From an uncultured Lachnospiraceae bacterium (GTDB lineage Bacteria > Bacillota > Clostridia > Lachnospirales > Lachnospiraceae), in assembly GCA_944380315.1 (NCBI GenBank), contig CALWHG010000002.1, positions 51,498-115,497 on the forward strand: DNA of 64,000 nucleotides. The letters run 5' to 3'. The position numbers were made by a program, and so were the translations under genes. Position 1 is the first letter of the stretch. Each line of letters begins with the position of its first letter. The notes below the pieces were generated by a model. The model did not search any database, had not been told where the DNA came from, and was given only the letters and a program-made list of their open reading frames with translations. Of this stretch, positions 8,344 to 15,992 are shown one piece after another.

Positions 8344-8366
8344 GAAAAAAGAAGCCCTGAGGCTCC
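8344..8366 (-). terminator. Terminator after hicB
   Basis: On the (-) strand GGAGCC and GGCTTC form a short stem (one mismatch) with loop TCAG, followed by six T. Confidence 0.6.
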
Positions 8367-8394
8367 TTTATTTCATAATAATATGTTTTAAATT

Positions 8395-8793
8395 TTAGCC
8401 AATCTGTAATTGCTTTTTTAACCCATCTTGAAGCACCTGTGAAAAATTAATTCCTGCATCTTTTGCAGCATCATTAAGCCATTCAGGTATGCTCAGAGTC
8501 TTTTTTACAGCCTTACCACTTACGCGTTTTTTATAGGCAAGCATGTCAAATTCTATTACCATCGTGAACTCACCTTTTTCCACATTGATCTCAGTCGGAT
8601 CGGTAGCATTAGGTATAGTTTCGTGTGACTCCTCTCTACTGGTTAAGGCAAGTCCAAGTGCATCTACAGCCATTTCATATGCTTCACTTATATTTTCGCC
8701 CTGAGTCATACACTCAGGCAGATCCGGAAAGGTCACATAAAATCCGCCTTCCTCTGCTGTATGGAATATAGCTGGATAAAAAAGTCTCTTCAT
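8395..8793 (-). CDS. hicB: HicB-family antitoxin
   Basis: 132 aa antitoxin of a type II toxin-antitoxin pair. N-terminal degenerate RNase H-like HicB fold: YPAIFHTAEEGGFYVTFPDLP, then CMTQGENISEAYEMAVDALG, a textbook HicB pattern. C-terminal residues about 97-130 (KKTLSIPEWLNDAAKDAGIN followed by FSQVLQDGL) form a ribbon-helix-helix DNA-binding domain, which would let it autoregulate the operon. It follows hicA by 28 bases and ends at its own terminator. AT-rich like the rest of this block, consistent with mobile origin. Confidence 0.93.
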   Translation of the reverse strand: MKRLFYPAIFHTAEEGGFYVTFPDLPECMTQGENISEAYEMAVDALGLALTSREESHETIPNATDPTEINVEKGEFTMVIEFDMLAYKKRVSGKAVKKTLSIPEWLNDAAKDAGINFSQVLQDGLKKQLQIG

Positions 8794-8821
8794 ATTTACC
8801 TCTTTTAGCTTGAAACAGGAT

Positions 8822-9010
8822 TTATTTTATACCTGCCTGCTTTAATATTCTCTGCTCCAGACCCTTTTTCAAGTCTTTTGCATGGTATGGAACTATAACG
8901 GATATATTTGTCTCATCATTTCTCATTTTAATGTGGGACCCATTTTGACTTAATTTTCTAAATCCATTATCTTCCAGTAGCCTTATCATCTCTTTCGGAG
9001 TGATCGGCAT
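8822..9010 (-). CDS. hicA: HicA-family mRNA interferase toxin
   Basis: 62 aa. HicA toxins are small dsRBD-fold ribonucleases that cleave mRNA when not bound by HicB. The pattern MIRLLEDNGFRKLSQNGSHIKM with the conserved catalytic His in GSH and the following VIVPYHAKDLKKGLEQRILKQAG is diagnostic. ATG at 9010 is used because AAAGGAG lies 9 bases upstream on the (-) strand; a longer frame to 9031 would include that ribosome site. First gene of hicAB, toxin before antitoxin as usual for this family. Confidence 0.93.
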   Translation of the reverse strand: MPITPKEMIRLLEDNGFRKLSQNGSHIKMRNDETNISVIVPYHAKDLKKGLEQRILKQAGIK

Positions 9011-9043
9011 TTCTGCGTCTCCTTTCTCCAATTAATTAGCCAT

Positions 9044-9072
9044 ATTATAATACGTATTATTACGTATGTCAA
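9044..9072 (-). promoter_or_regulatory. Consensus promoter and likely HicB operator
   Basis: On the (-) strand a perfect TTGACA (9072-9067), exactly 17 bases, and a perfect TATAAT (9049-9044). The spacer holds two TACGTA palindromes separated by four bases, a likely binding site for the HicB ribbon-helix-helix domain. Confidence 0.85.
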
Positions 9073-9275
9073 TATGTCAAAATGCATTTTTTTGAAATCG
9101 ATCACCATTCAGCAGACATTACCACATGGATATTTATCATACTTTGGTTATTGTACAGAAAATCATTTAAACTGCTTTTTCCTGTATGGTTGATCCACGA
9201 GTTCATGTCCAGATTAGCTTTAAGTGTTATAGCATTTCCACTCATTTGCCCCGAAGGTTTTTTGTTAAAATATCC

Positions 9276-9473
9276 TTAAACTGAGTAAGGAACTATAACG
9301 CCAAGGTATTCACTGATCTGTTCTGCTCTTTCCTCAGAGTAGTATCTACCAGTAACTACCACTGAAGCCATGGGAGGTGTAACTCTTATAGCCTTGGCAA
9401 GATCAATGTTTTTTACATTCTTGTCGATCATGGCCTTCATTACTTCCTTACACCAAAGTGAAGGTTCCCTCAT
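9276..9473 (-). CDS. Small helix-turn-helix protein (phage-repressor-like)
   Basis: 65 aa. The segment KNIDLAKAIRVTPPMASVVVTG reads as a lambda-repressor/Cro-type helix-turn-helix, followed by YYSEERAEQISEYLGV, as in small phage or mobile-element regulators. AAGGAGGAG lies just upstream of the ATG. The gene is divergent from the membrane-protein gene at 9612 and faces a palindrome in that gene's promoter, which it may bind. The 265 bases between hicA and this gene contain the hic promoter and nothing else I can support. Confidence 0.7.
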   Translation of the reverse strand: MREPSLWCKEVMKAMIDKNVKNIDLAKAIRVTPPMASVVVTGRYYSEERAEQISEYLGVIVPYSV

Positions 9474-9532
9474 GTATACTCCTCCTTGGAGTAAAGAAAT
9501 AATCCATATTCCCTCATATATATTGCTTCCAA

Positions 9533-9561
9533 TTTACTTTTACATCTGTAAATGTTAAAAT
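9533..9561 (+). promoter_or_regulatory. Promoter with internal palindrome for the 9612 gene
   Basis: TTTACT (9533-9538), 17-base spacer, TAAAAT (9556-9561). The spacer contains the 14-base perfect palindrome TTTACATCTGTAAA... read as TTTACA-TC-TGTAAA at 9539-9552 with one central mismatch pair, an operator-like site. Confidence 0.6.
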
Positions 9562-9611
9562 TCAGGCATTAAGTAAGTTGTTAAATAATTAATATTGGGA
9601 GAGGAATTGTT

Positions 9612-9947
9612 ATGAACAACGGAACTTCTTACTTTGATGGAGGACTTCTTCAGCTTATCGGATGGAGGATACTTGGGATCCTTATAACAGCATTTACCTT
9701 AGGTATATGCTATCCCTGGGCATGCTGCATGGTCTATGGATGGGAAACACGTCATACAGTTATAAACGGTCACAGACTTGAATTTGATGGAAAAGCCATC
9801 CAGCTCTTTGGGAACTGGATCAAATGGCTGCTGCTTTGCATAATCACTTTGGGGATCTATTCCTTCTGGCTTTCAATAGCCATGAAAAAATGGAAAACTA
9901 AGCATACATACTTTGCTGATGGATATTCAGGATCGATCACAGCATAA
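9612..9947 (+). CDS. Small DUF898/YjgN-like membrane protein
   Basis: 111 aa with two hydrophobic hairpin-like segments: residues about 12-43 (LLQLIGWRILGILITAFTLG, then ICYPWACCMVYGW) and about 66-90 (GNWIKWLLLCIITLGIYSFW). Each is followed by a similar polar stretch (WETRHTVI... and WKTKHTYF), so the protein is an internal duplication of the short module seen in YjgN/DUF898 proteins. Membrane location is clear; the function is unknown. Ribosome site GGGAGAGG precedes the ATG. It is single, with its own promoter and a strong terminator. Confidence 0.8.
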   Translation: MNNGTSYFDGGLLQLIGWRILGILITAFTLGICYPWACCMVYGWETRHTVINGHRLEFDGKAIQLFGNWIKWLLLCIITLGIYSFWLSIAMKKWKTKHTYFADGYSGSITA

Positions 9948-9953
9948 TAATAG

Positions 9954-9980
9954 AGCGGAGCACAAAGCTCCGCTTTTTAT
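9954..9980 (+). terminator. Rho-independent terminator
   Basis: AGCGGAGC (9954-9961) pairs perfectly with GCTCCGCT (9967-9974), 5-base loop, followed by a T-run. Confidence 0.9.
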
Positions 9981-10049
9981 ATGCTTGTCTCAAGCATCTA
10001 ATAATGATCTTCAAACAAAATCTAACCACATCACCGGCCTTTATCCATC

Positions 10050-11267
10050 TTACCTCTTTCCGGCACCACATGCCATCAGGAGGCATATGCCACAAAGGGC
10101 AGAGATGACTATGCATATGGCCCAGGCAAGGCTGTAGCTGCCGGTCGTGTCATACACGGCAGATATCAGCGGATTGCTTATACCGCTCGCCAGCATGGTA
10201 AAGACCGATATACGTCCATATATGATACTGTATCTTTCTGAGCCGTATATACCGCTTATGAGTGACGGCACGAACATGCTCTGTGTCGCAAGGCCTATAC
10301 CGAACATGAAGGAAAACAGCAGTATGAGCGGCGTTGCAGGGACAACAGAGGCAGCCAACATGAATATATAGCATCCGAGGGTACCCAGGACTCCCATCAG
10401 CACTCCTGCCCTAAGCCCGAGCCGGTCAAAGCTCACGCCCATGCCTATCTTAGAAAAGATATTTATGAAGCTGTAGAAGGACACCATGGCTGCCGCATAT
10501 CCCGCCGTATATCCTAGTGACTGTATGAATGCAGGTATATGATAAAGGGCCACACAGGCAAAGGAATTGAAGAACAGTCCTGCAGTCAGGAGCCAGAAGC
10601 GGCTCTCCTTATAGAGCGCTCTGTCAAAGACCGGCCTCTGACCTGCCGCAGCCCTCATGCCTCTCTTTTCAGCCTCATCCTCCATGCCCTCCGGATGCTC
10701 CCTGATCACCAGCATTCCCAGAGGTGCCACCAGGCACATGATCACGAGCCCTATGACCCTGTAGGCCATCCTCCAGCCTGCTGCTCCTATGAGCGCAGTA
10801 AGGGGTGATGCAAACAGCACGCCTCCCAGACTTATGCCCACAAATATCAGGCTCATGGCAAAGGAACTCCTCCTTCCGAACCACCTCAGCATAAGTATGG
10901 AAAATGGCAGTGCCAGTGCAAAGTTGGATGCAAGCTGAAGCAGTACTGTCAGCACACAGAGCTGCCAGACAGCCGTGGCAAAGCCCTCCAGGAATATGCT
11001 AAGTCCCGACACTATCATGCCAAGGATCATGCATCTTTTGACATTTTTATAAGCAAGCAGATCTCCCGTAAGCGGCGCAAACAGGAGACTTGCCACCGAG
11101 CCGCAGGTCATGGTCATGGAAAATGCCGCCCTGCTCACCGAAAGGCCCTCCGTCACAGGTACGACGAAGAGCCCGAAGCTGTTGAAGCAGGTATAATGCA
11201 GCGTGGACATGACCAGTGCACCATACAGCACTATCATCCATCCATAATTGAAATGCTTCTTTTCCAT
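10050..11267 (-). CDS. MFS transporter
   Basis: 405 aa, about 12 membrane spans, of the oxalate/formate-antiporter-like branch of the major facilitator superfamily (opening HFNYGWMIVLYGALVMSTLHY, a GWxxV start typical of that group). A central charged loop (REHPEGMEDEAEKRGMRA) separates the halves and KIGMGVSFDRLGLRAG is the second-half signature. It starts 6 bases after the SLC13-type permease gene and is the third gene of the M20 amidohydrolase unit, so it likely moves the substrate or a hydrolysis product of that pathway. Paralogous in style to the MFS gene at 1981. Confidence 0.86.
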   Translation of the reverse strand: MEKKHFNYGWMIVLYGALVMSTLHYTCFNSFGLFVVPVTEGLSVSRAAFSMTMTCGSVASLLFAPLTGDLLAYKNVKRCMILGMIVSGLSIFLEGFATAVWQLCVLTVLLQLASNFALALPFSILMLRWFGRRSSFAMSLIFVGISLGGVLFASPLTALIGAAGWRMAYRVIGLVIMCLVAPLGMLVIREHPEGMEDEAEKRGMRAAAGQRPVFDRALYKESRFWLLTAGLFFNSFACVALYHIPAFIQSLGYTAGYAAAMVSFYSFINIFSKIGMGVSFDRLGLRAGVLMGVLGTLGCYIFMLAASVVPATPLILLFSFMFGIGLATQSMFVPSLISGIYGSERYSIIYGRISVFTMLASGISNPLISAVYDTTGSYSLAWAICIVISALCGICLLMACGAGKR

Positions 11268-11273
11268 AGTTCC

Positions 11274-12560
11274 TCATGCCAGCGGGTACATGAAGTATAC
11301 CCAGGGTATCATGACTACAGTGGTCACGAGTGCAGGCAGCCAGCCCACTCTCAGAAGATCCTTCTGATCATAATGTCCCACGGACATCATAAGGGGCACG
11401 GCCACGGTTGAGAAGGGTGTCAGATAAGATACCCAGCAGGCCGCAAACAGCATGCTTATGAGACCTACAGGATTCCAGTCATATGCTGCACAGGTAAGCA
11501 GGGCCACAGGCACCAGGGTCTGATAAAGAGCCATGTTTGACATGAACTGAGTCACCACGAAGCCCACCATCCAGAATACCGCATATACAAAGAGCTGACT
11601 GGGATTGTCTCCGAGTATGCCGGTGACCAGACCGGAGATCAGGTCTCCCGCTCCCGTAGCCACCAGGGCATTGCCTATGCCGAGGGATGCCACGAAAAGG
11701 AAGATCGGCGGCATGTTGAGGGCCTGCATGGCCTCCTTTTCCGTAAGTACTCCGGTGATGATCTCAAGCAGGGCTCCAACTATACATACTATCCAGGTAG
11801 GTATGCCGATATAGGATGATACCAGTATGCCTATGACCACTCCCAGGAATATGCCATATCCCAGCACCTCTCTTACCGGGTCAAGGGGAGGCTTTTCCTG
11901 AAGCTTCCTCACCTCTTCGTCCGACTCGAAGGCACCCTTGTCCGGACAGAACCTGGGACATACGAAAGCACCCATTATGACGGCTATGAAAAGTATGGGC
12001 AGTCTGACTATAAAGGAATCAAACATACGTGCCTCATAGTTCAGTCCGTAGGTGGCAAAAAGCGCGTTGTTTGCTATATAGCCCGTAGCTCCCGAGCCTA
12101 TGGGGAATGCCGTCACCGTAGCTATGGATATAAGGGCTATGGAAAACATGGCCTTTGAAGGGCTGACCTCCATCTTCCGGCAGAAATCCATGACCAGCGG
12201 ATAGCATATGGAGAAGATCAATATGGCCGAGGGCGCCACCTGAGCTATGAGCAGGGTAGCTATGCAGTAGCCGATCATCCCCTTCGTAAAGGATCCTCCC
12301 GATACCTTATATATCAGGTTCGTCACCTTATGCACCATCTGGGTACGGTTCAGGCCTCCTGCTATGATGAACATGGAGCCCATGATGATGGCAGAGCTGT
12401 TTGAAAATGTAGCCAGGGCCGCATCTGGTGTCAGACAGCCCGTCAGAGTCAGCGCCACCATGGATGTCATGGACACCAGCGGAAGCGGAAACTTGTTTGA
12501 CATGTAAAATACCAGAGTTACAAGAAATATGGTGATACATATGATCTGCTGTGTAGTCAT
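11274..12560 (-). CDS. SLC13/DASS-family permease
   Basis: 428 aa polytopic membrane protein with about 11 spans. N-terminal half contains LATFSNSSAIIMGSMFIIAGG and the C-terminal half contains the matching TQFMSNMALYQTLVPVALLT, the paired SN-type cation/substrate motifs of divalent-anion:Na+ symporters. Substrates in the family include dicarboxylates and sulfate; here a carboxylated amide cleaved by the adjacent amidohydrolase is plausible (inference). It lies 39 bases after that gene and 6 bases before the MFS gene, all on one strand. Confidence 0.85.
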   Translation of the reverse strand: MTTQQIICITIFLVTLVFYMSNKFPLPLVSMTSMVALTLTGCLTPDAALATFSNSSAIIMGSMFIIAGGLNRTQMVHKVTNLIYKVSGGSFTKGMIGYCIATLLIAQVAPSAILIFSICYPLVMDFCRKMEVSPSKAMFSIALISIATVTAFPIGSGATGYIANNALFATYGLNYEARMFDSFIVRLPILFIAVIMGAFVCPRFCPDKGAFESDEEVRKLQEKPPLDPVREVLGYGIFLGVVIGILVSSYIGIPTWIVCIVGALLEIITGVLTEKEAMQALNMPPIFLFVASLGIGNALVATGAGDLISGLVTGILGDNPSQLFVYAVFWMVGFVVTQFMSNMALYQTLVPVALLTCAAYDWNPVGLISMLFAACWVSYLTPFSTVAVPLMMSVGHYDQKDLLRVGWLPALVTTVVMIPWVYFMYPLA

Positions 12561-12599
12561 CTCATCTTCCCCCTTGATAATATGCTTTTACTATATCTC

Positions 12600-14042
12600 T
12601 TATCTGCCCATGGGCGGCTTCACATCCGCAGGTATGGGAGATTCAAAGGCCTTTCCACCGGTCCTTCGGTCCATCTCCGCCTTTGCAGCCTTTACCCTGT
12701 CAGGATCCATAAGCAGGTCCATGGCAGCTCCTGCTATGACCTTGCCGGCCTGCAGCATGCCCTTGTGGGCCAGGCTGCTCTTGCCTACAGCCACCTCCTG
12801 CCAGGAGTGCATGGCCGTGCCCGCAGGCATGGTCGCCATGCTTATCTGTGCCGTGGGACATACCACGCTCACATCTCCCACATCCGAGGATGCAGCCGAG
12901 CTCCTTTCAACGGGTGACAGAGGCAGCACCAGCTCATGGAGAGGTGCCTCCGCATCCTTAAGGAGTGCCGCTCTTTCCGCCTCATCCGTCACATCATTTA
13001 TCAGACTCATGTAGTATGCGTTGCTCTTCAGCTCCATGGTGGTCCTGAAGCTCTCCGCATAGGCCTTTTCCTCATCGGTAAATACCGGAGCCCCAAGCTC
13101 ATCCATATTTGCCTGCAGCACCTGGCTGAGAGTCCTGTTGGGAAGTATGTTGGAGCAGGCCTTGACAAATTCTATGTCTACACTGGTGCCTGTCATGAGG
13201 GCTGCGCCTCTTGCTATATCGTCTATCCTCTCCCGCAGGTCCCGGGCCTCTGCAAGGTCTGGAGCACGCATGAGATAGAGCACATCAGCATTTGCCTGGA
13301 CTACTCCCGGGGCCCTGCCGCCAGTGTCAAGAATGGCATAATGTATACGGCACTGGGTCGATACATGCTCTCTCAAAAACTGTACGCCCACGTTCATGAG
13401 CTCGCAGGCATCAAGAGCGCTGCGTCCAAGCTCAGGTGATATGCCCGCATGGGAGGATCTGCCCTTGAAATGATAGCAGATCTGGTAGTTGGCAAGAGTG
13501 CTGCCGCTTGAGACCGCATTCATGTCACCCGGATGCCAGGTCAGTGCCGCATCAAGCTCATCAAAGGCTCCGTCTCTCGCCAGGAAGCCCTTTCCGGCTC
13601 CGCCCTCCTCTGCAGGGCAGCCATAAAATCTGACCGTACCCTCACAGCCTGAAAGCTCTATATACTGCTTCACTGCAAGTGCGGCTGCAAATGCTCCTGC
13701 TCCCAGCAGATTATGTCCGCAGCCATGTCCGGGGCCTCCGTCACATATGGCCTTCTTCTCAGTCAGATCCGCCTCCTGGGAAAGTCCTGACAGGGCATCG
13801 TATTCCGCAAGTATGCCTATGATAGGCCTGCCCTGTCCGTAGCTTGCGCAGAAGGCTGTGGGTATGCCTTTAAGGTCAGTCTCGACCTCAAAGCCCTCGG
13901 CTCTCAGCGTGTCCACATACAGTCCAGCCGCATGATCCTCATGATAGCCAAGCTCCGGATGATCCCATATGGAATCGCTGATGCCGCATATCAGATCCTT
14001 TTTCTTATCTATGATACCTATGGCTTCTGATTTAATGCTCAT
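12600..14042 (-). CDS. M20 family amidohydrolase (AbgB-like)
   Basis: 480 aa metal-dependent amidohydrolase resembling the p-aminobenzoyl-glutamate hydrolase subunit AbgB and related aminoacylases. Seen: ILAEYDAL, metal-site motif GHGCGHNLLGAG, acid cluster CPAEEGGAGKGF, dimerisation-domain GRSSHAGISPELGRSALDA and the C-terminal AGTAMHSW. ATG at 14042 gives AAAGGAG 5 bases upstream and MSIKSEAIGIIDKKKDLI, a usual family N-terminus; longer readings run into the promoter. First gene of an operon with two transporters. Cleavage of N-acyl or N-aryl amino acids is expected; the exact substrate is not readable. Confidence 0.9.
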   Translation of the reverse strand: MSIKSEAIGIIDKKKDLICGISDSIWDHPELGYHEDHAAGLYVDTLRAEGFEVETDLKGIPTAFCASYGQGRPIIGILAEYDALSGLSQEADLTEKKAICDGGPGHGCGHNLLGAGAFAAALAVKQYIELSGCEGTVRFYGCPAEEGGAGKGFLARDGAFDELDAALTWHPGDMNAVSSGSTLANYQICYHFKGRSSHAGISPELGRSALDACELMNVGVQFLREHVSTQCRIHYAILDTGGRAPGVVQANADVLYLMRAPDLAEARDLRERIDDIARGAALMTGTSVDIEFVKACSNILPNRTLSQVLQANMDELGAPVFTDEEKAYAESFRTTMELKSNAYYMSLINDVTDEAERAALLKDAEAPLHELVLPLSPVERSSAASSDVGDVSVVCPTAQISMATMPAGTAMHSWQEVAVGKSSLAHKGMLQAGKVIAGAAMDLLMDPDRVKAAKAEMDRRTGGKAFESPIPADVKPPMGR

Positions 14043-14073
14043 ATCTGCTCCTTTCCATATAAAAAACATATTT

Positions 14074-14102
14074 AATATATATTTTGTATATAATAAAGTC
14101 AA
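14074..14102 (-). promoter_or_regulatory. Promoter of the amidohydrolase operon
   Basis: On the (-) strand TTGACT (14102-14097), 17-base spacer, TATATT (14079-14074), about 30 bases from the ATG. Confidence 0.65.
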
Positions 14103-14135
14103 GCATATATTTGCATCGTACTTATATAAATACAA

Positions 14136-14164
14136 TTGACTTTTTCCCTGTTCTGTTGCAAAAT
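14136..14164 (+). promoter_or_regulatory. Possible rho promoter
   Basis: TTGACT (14136-14141), 17-base spacer, CAAAAT (14159-14164). It leaves a leader of about 140 bases before rho; no riboswitch was recognised in it. Confidence 0.4.
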
Positions 14165-14312
14165 ATAAAAGAGCAATTCCATGAATTTTACTTATCATCG
14201 CATTCTGCGGAGCGGACGCTATATGACCATATCGGTTTCCGATTCCCCGAATATGTAAAACCAAAAGGTAATATTCATAAGATCATATATATTTTTATAA
14301 GAGGATATTTAC

Positions 14313-15839
14313 ATGAGAGAAAAATTAGAAACTTTGTCCCTTGTCCAGCTGAGAGAGCTGTGCAAGGCCCAGGGCATAAAAGTCTCAGGACTCCGCAAGG
14401 CCCAGCTTATAGATCTGCTCTGTGAGATCGCAGATAAGCAGGATCAGCCCAGGGAGCGCCCTGCCCGTCAGTATCAGGAGCAGAGCTATCAGCAGCCTCA
14501 GGCGCCCTACGCTCAGGCCCAGCCTGCGCAGCAGTCGGCTCCTCAGGCACCGGTACAGCAGGTACAGTACCAGCCGGTGCAGCAACCCCAGTATCAGTCC
14601 ATGCAGGAGGCCCCCATACGCCAGTATCAGGATCAGGGCTATCAGCAGCCCCAGCAGTATGCTCCCATACAGCAGGGCCAGGGCGGCTATGGCCCCATGC
14701 AGCAGTATAACCCCCAGCCTCATAAGGTCACGGGCATACTTGAGGTCATGCCTGACGGCTTTGGCTTCATAAGAGGCGATAACTACCTGCCCTCAGATTC
14801 GGATGTATACGTGGCTCCCGGACAGATCAAGAAGTTCGGCCTCAAGACAGGTGATATCATAGGCGGAAGCTGTAAGCTCAAGTCCAGCTCAGAGAGATTT
14901 GCCGCCCTCATATATATCGACACGATCAACGGCACTCCTGCGGACCTCATGCCGAAGAGACATTCCTTCGAGTCCATGACTCCCATATTTCCCAATCAGC
15001 GCATACGCCTTGAGCTGAGCGGCAGACAGTATCTGCCCCTTCGGGTGCTTGATCTCCTCTGCCCCATAGGCAAGGGCCAGAGAGGCATGATAGTATCTCC
15101 TCCCAAGGCTGGAAAGACCACCCTCCTGAAGCAGGTGGCCAAGTCCATCATCCGGGACAAGGACATGCATCTGATCATATTGCTTATCGATGAGCGCCCC
15201 GAGGAGGTCACCGACATCAAGGAGGAGGTCACCGGTCCCAACGTGGAGGTCATCTATTCCACCTTCGATGAGCTTCCGGAGCGCCACAAGAGAGTTTCGG
15301 AGATGACCATAGAGAGGGCCAAGAGACTCGTGGAGGAGGGCAAGGACGTAGTCATCCTGCTGGATTCCATAACCAGACTTGCCAGGGCCTATAACCTGGT
15401 GGTACCGCCCTCAGGCAGGACTCTTTCCGGTGGACTGGATCCCAACGCGCTCCACATGCCCAAGCGATTCTTCGGCGCAGCCAGGAACATGCGTGAGGGA
15501 GGCTCCCTCACCATACTTGCCACAGCCCTTATAGATACGGGCAGCCGCATGGACGATGTCATATATGAGGAGTTCAAGGGCACAGGCAACATGGAGGTAG
15601 TCCTTGACCGCAAGCTTTCAGAAAAGCGTATATTCCCGGCCATAGACATACTCAAGAGCGGTACCAGGCGTGACGATCTGCTGCTTTCCGAGGAGGAGCA
15701 GAAGGCAGTGACAAACATCAGGAGAGCCTTCTCCAGCATGTCCAAGCCCGAGGAGGCAGTCGAGAAGGTACTGGATCTCTTCGACCGCACCAGGAACAAT
15801 GAGGAATTCATCCATTATTCGGAAAAGCTGAGATTCTGA
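14313..15839 (+). CDS. rho: Transcription termination factor Rho with Gln/Tyr-rich insert
   Basis: 508 aa hexameric RNA helicase ending Rho-dependent transcripts. Domain order: SAP-like N-terminal helices (residues 1-42), a disordered insert of about 94 residues (44-138) made mostly of Gln, Pro, Tyr and Ala, the cold-shock RNA-binding domain (GILEVMPDGFGFIRGDNYL), then the ATPase with Walker A SPPKAGKTTLLK, Walker B LIILLIDERPEEV, the Q- and R-loop region and the RRDDLLLS segment. The insert contains two near-copies of RQYQ(E/D)Q(S/G)YQQPQ. E. coli Rho has 419 aa and lacks this insert. Single gene with its own terminator; AGAGGA precedes the ATG. Confidence 0.96.
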   Translation: MREKLETLSLVQLRELCKAQGIKVSGLRKAQLIDLLCEIADKQDQPRERPARQYQEQSYQQPQAPYAQAQPAQQSAPQAPVQQVQYQPVQQPQYQSMQEAPIRQYQDQGYQQPQQYAPIQQGQGGYGPMQQYNPQPHKVTGILEVMPDGFGFIRGDNYLPSDSDVYVAPGQIKKFGLKTGDIIGGSCKLKSSSERFAALIYIDTINGTPADLMPKRHSFESMTPIFPNQRIRLELSGRQYLPLRVLDLLCPIGKGQRGMIVSPPKAGKTTLLKQVAKSIIRDKDMHLIILLIDERPEEVTDIKEEVTGPNVEVIYSTFDELPERHKRVSEMTIERAKRLVEEGKDVVILLDSITRLARAYNLVVPPSGRTLSGGLDPNALHMPKRFFGAARNMREGGSLTILATALIDTGSRMDDVIYEEFKGTGNMEVVLDRKLSEKRIFPAIDILKSGTRRDDLLLSEEEQKAVTNIRRAFSSMSKPEEAVEKVLDLFDRTRNNEEFIHYSEKLRF

Positions 15840-15899
15840 TACAGCGGTACAGACACAAAGACATACAGACATGTGCGCTCCCGGGCGCACCACAAAAAT

Positions 15900-15934
15900 A
15901 AGCACTGACCATCAAGGCCAGTGCTTTCTGTTTT
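15900..15934 (+). terminator. Terminator after rho
   Basis: AAGCACTG (15900-15907) pairs with CAGTGCTT (15919-15926), then TCTGTTTT. A GC-rich hairpin without T-run (GTGCGC/GCGCAC, 15873-15890) lies just upstream. Confidence 0.75.
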
Positions 15935-15992
15935 CCTGTATTGGGATCACCTTATGGTTTACTGTATGTCAGTTAACATCACAGTTCCTGCA

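Noticed and set aside
9082-9279. 65-codon hydrophobic frame between hicA and the HTH gene
   Set aside because: No ribosome site or promoter in its direction; looks like AT-rich spacer.
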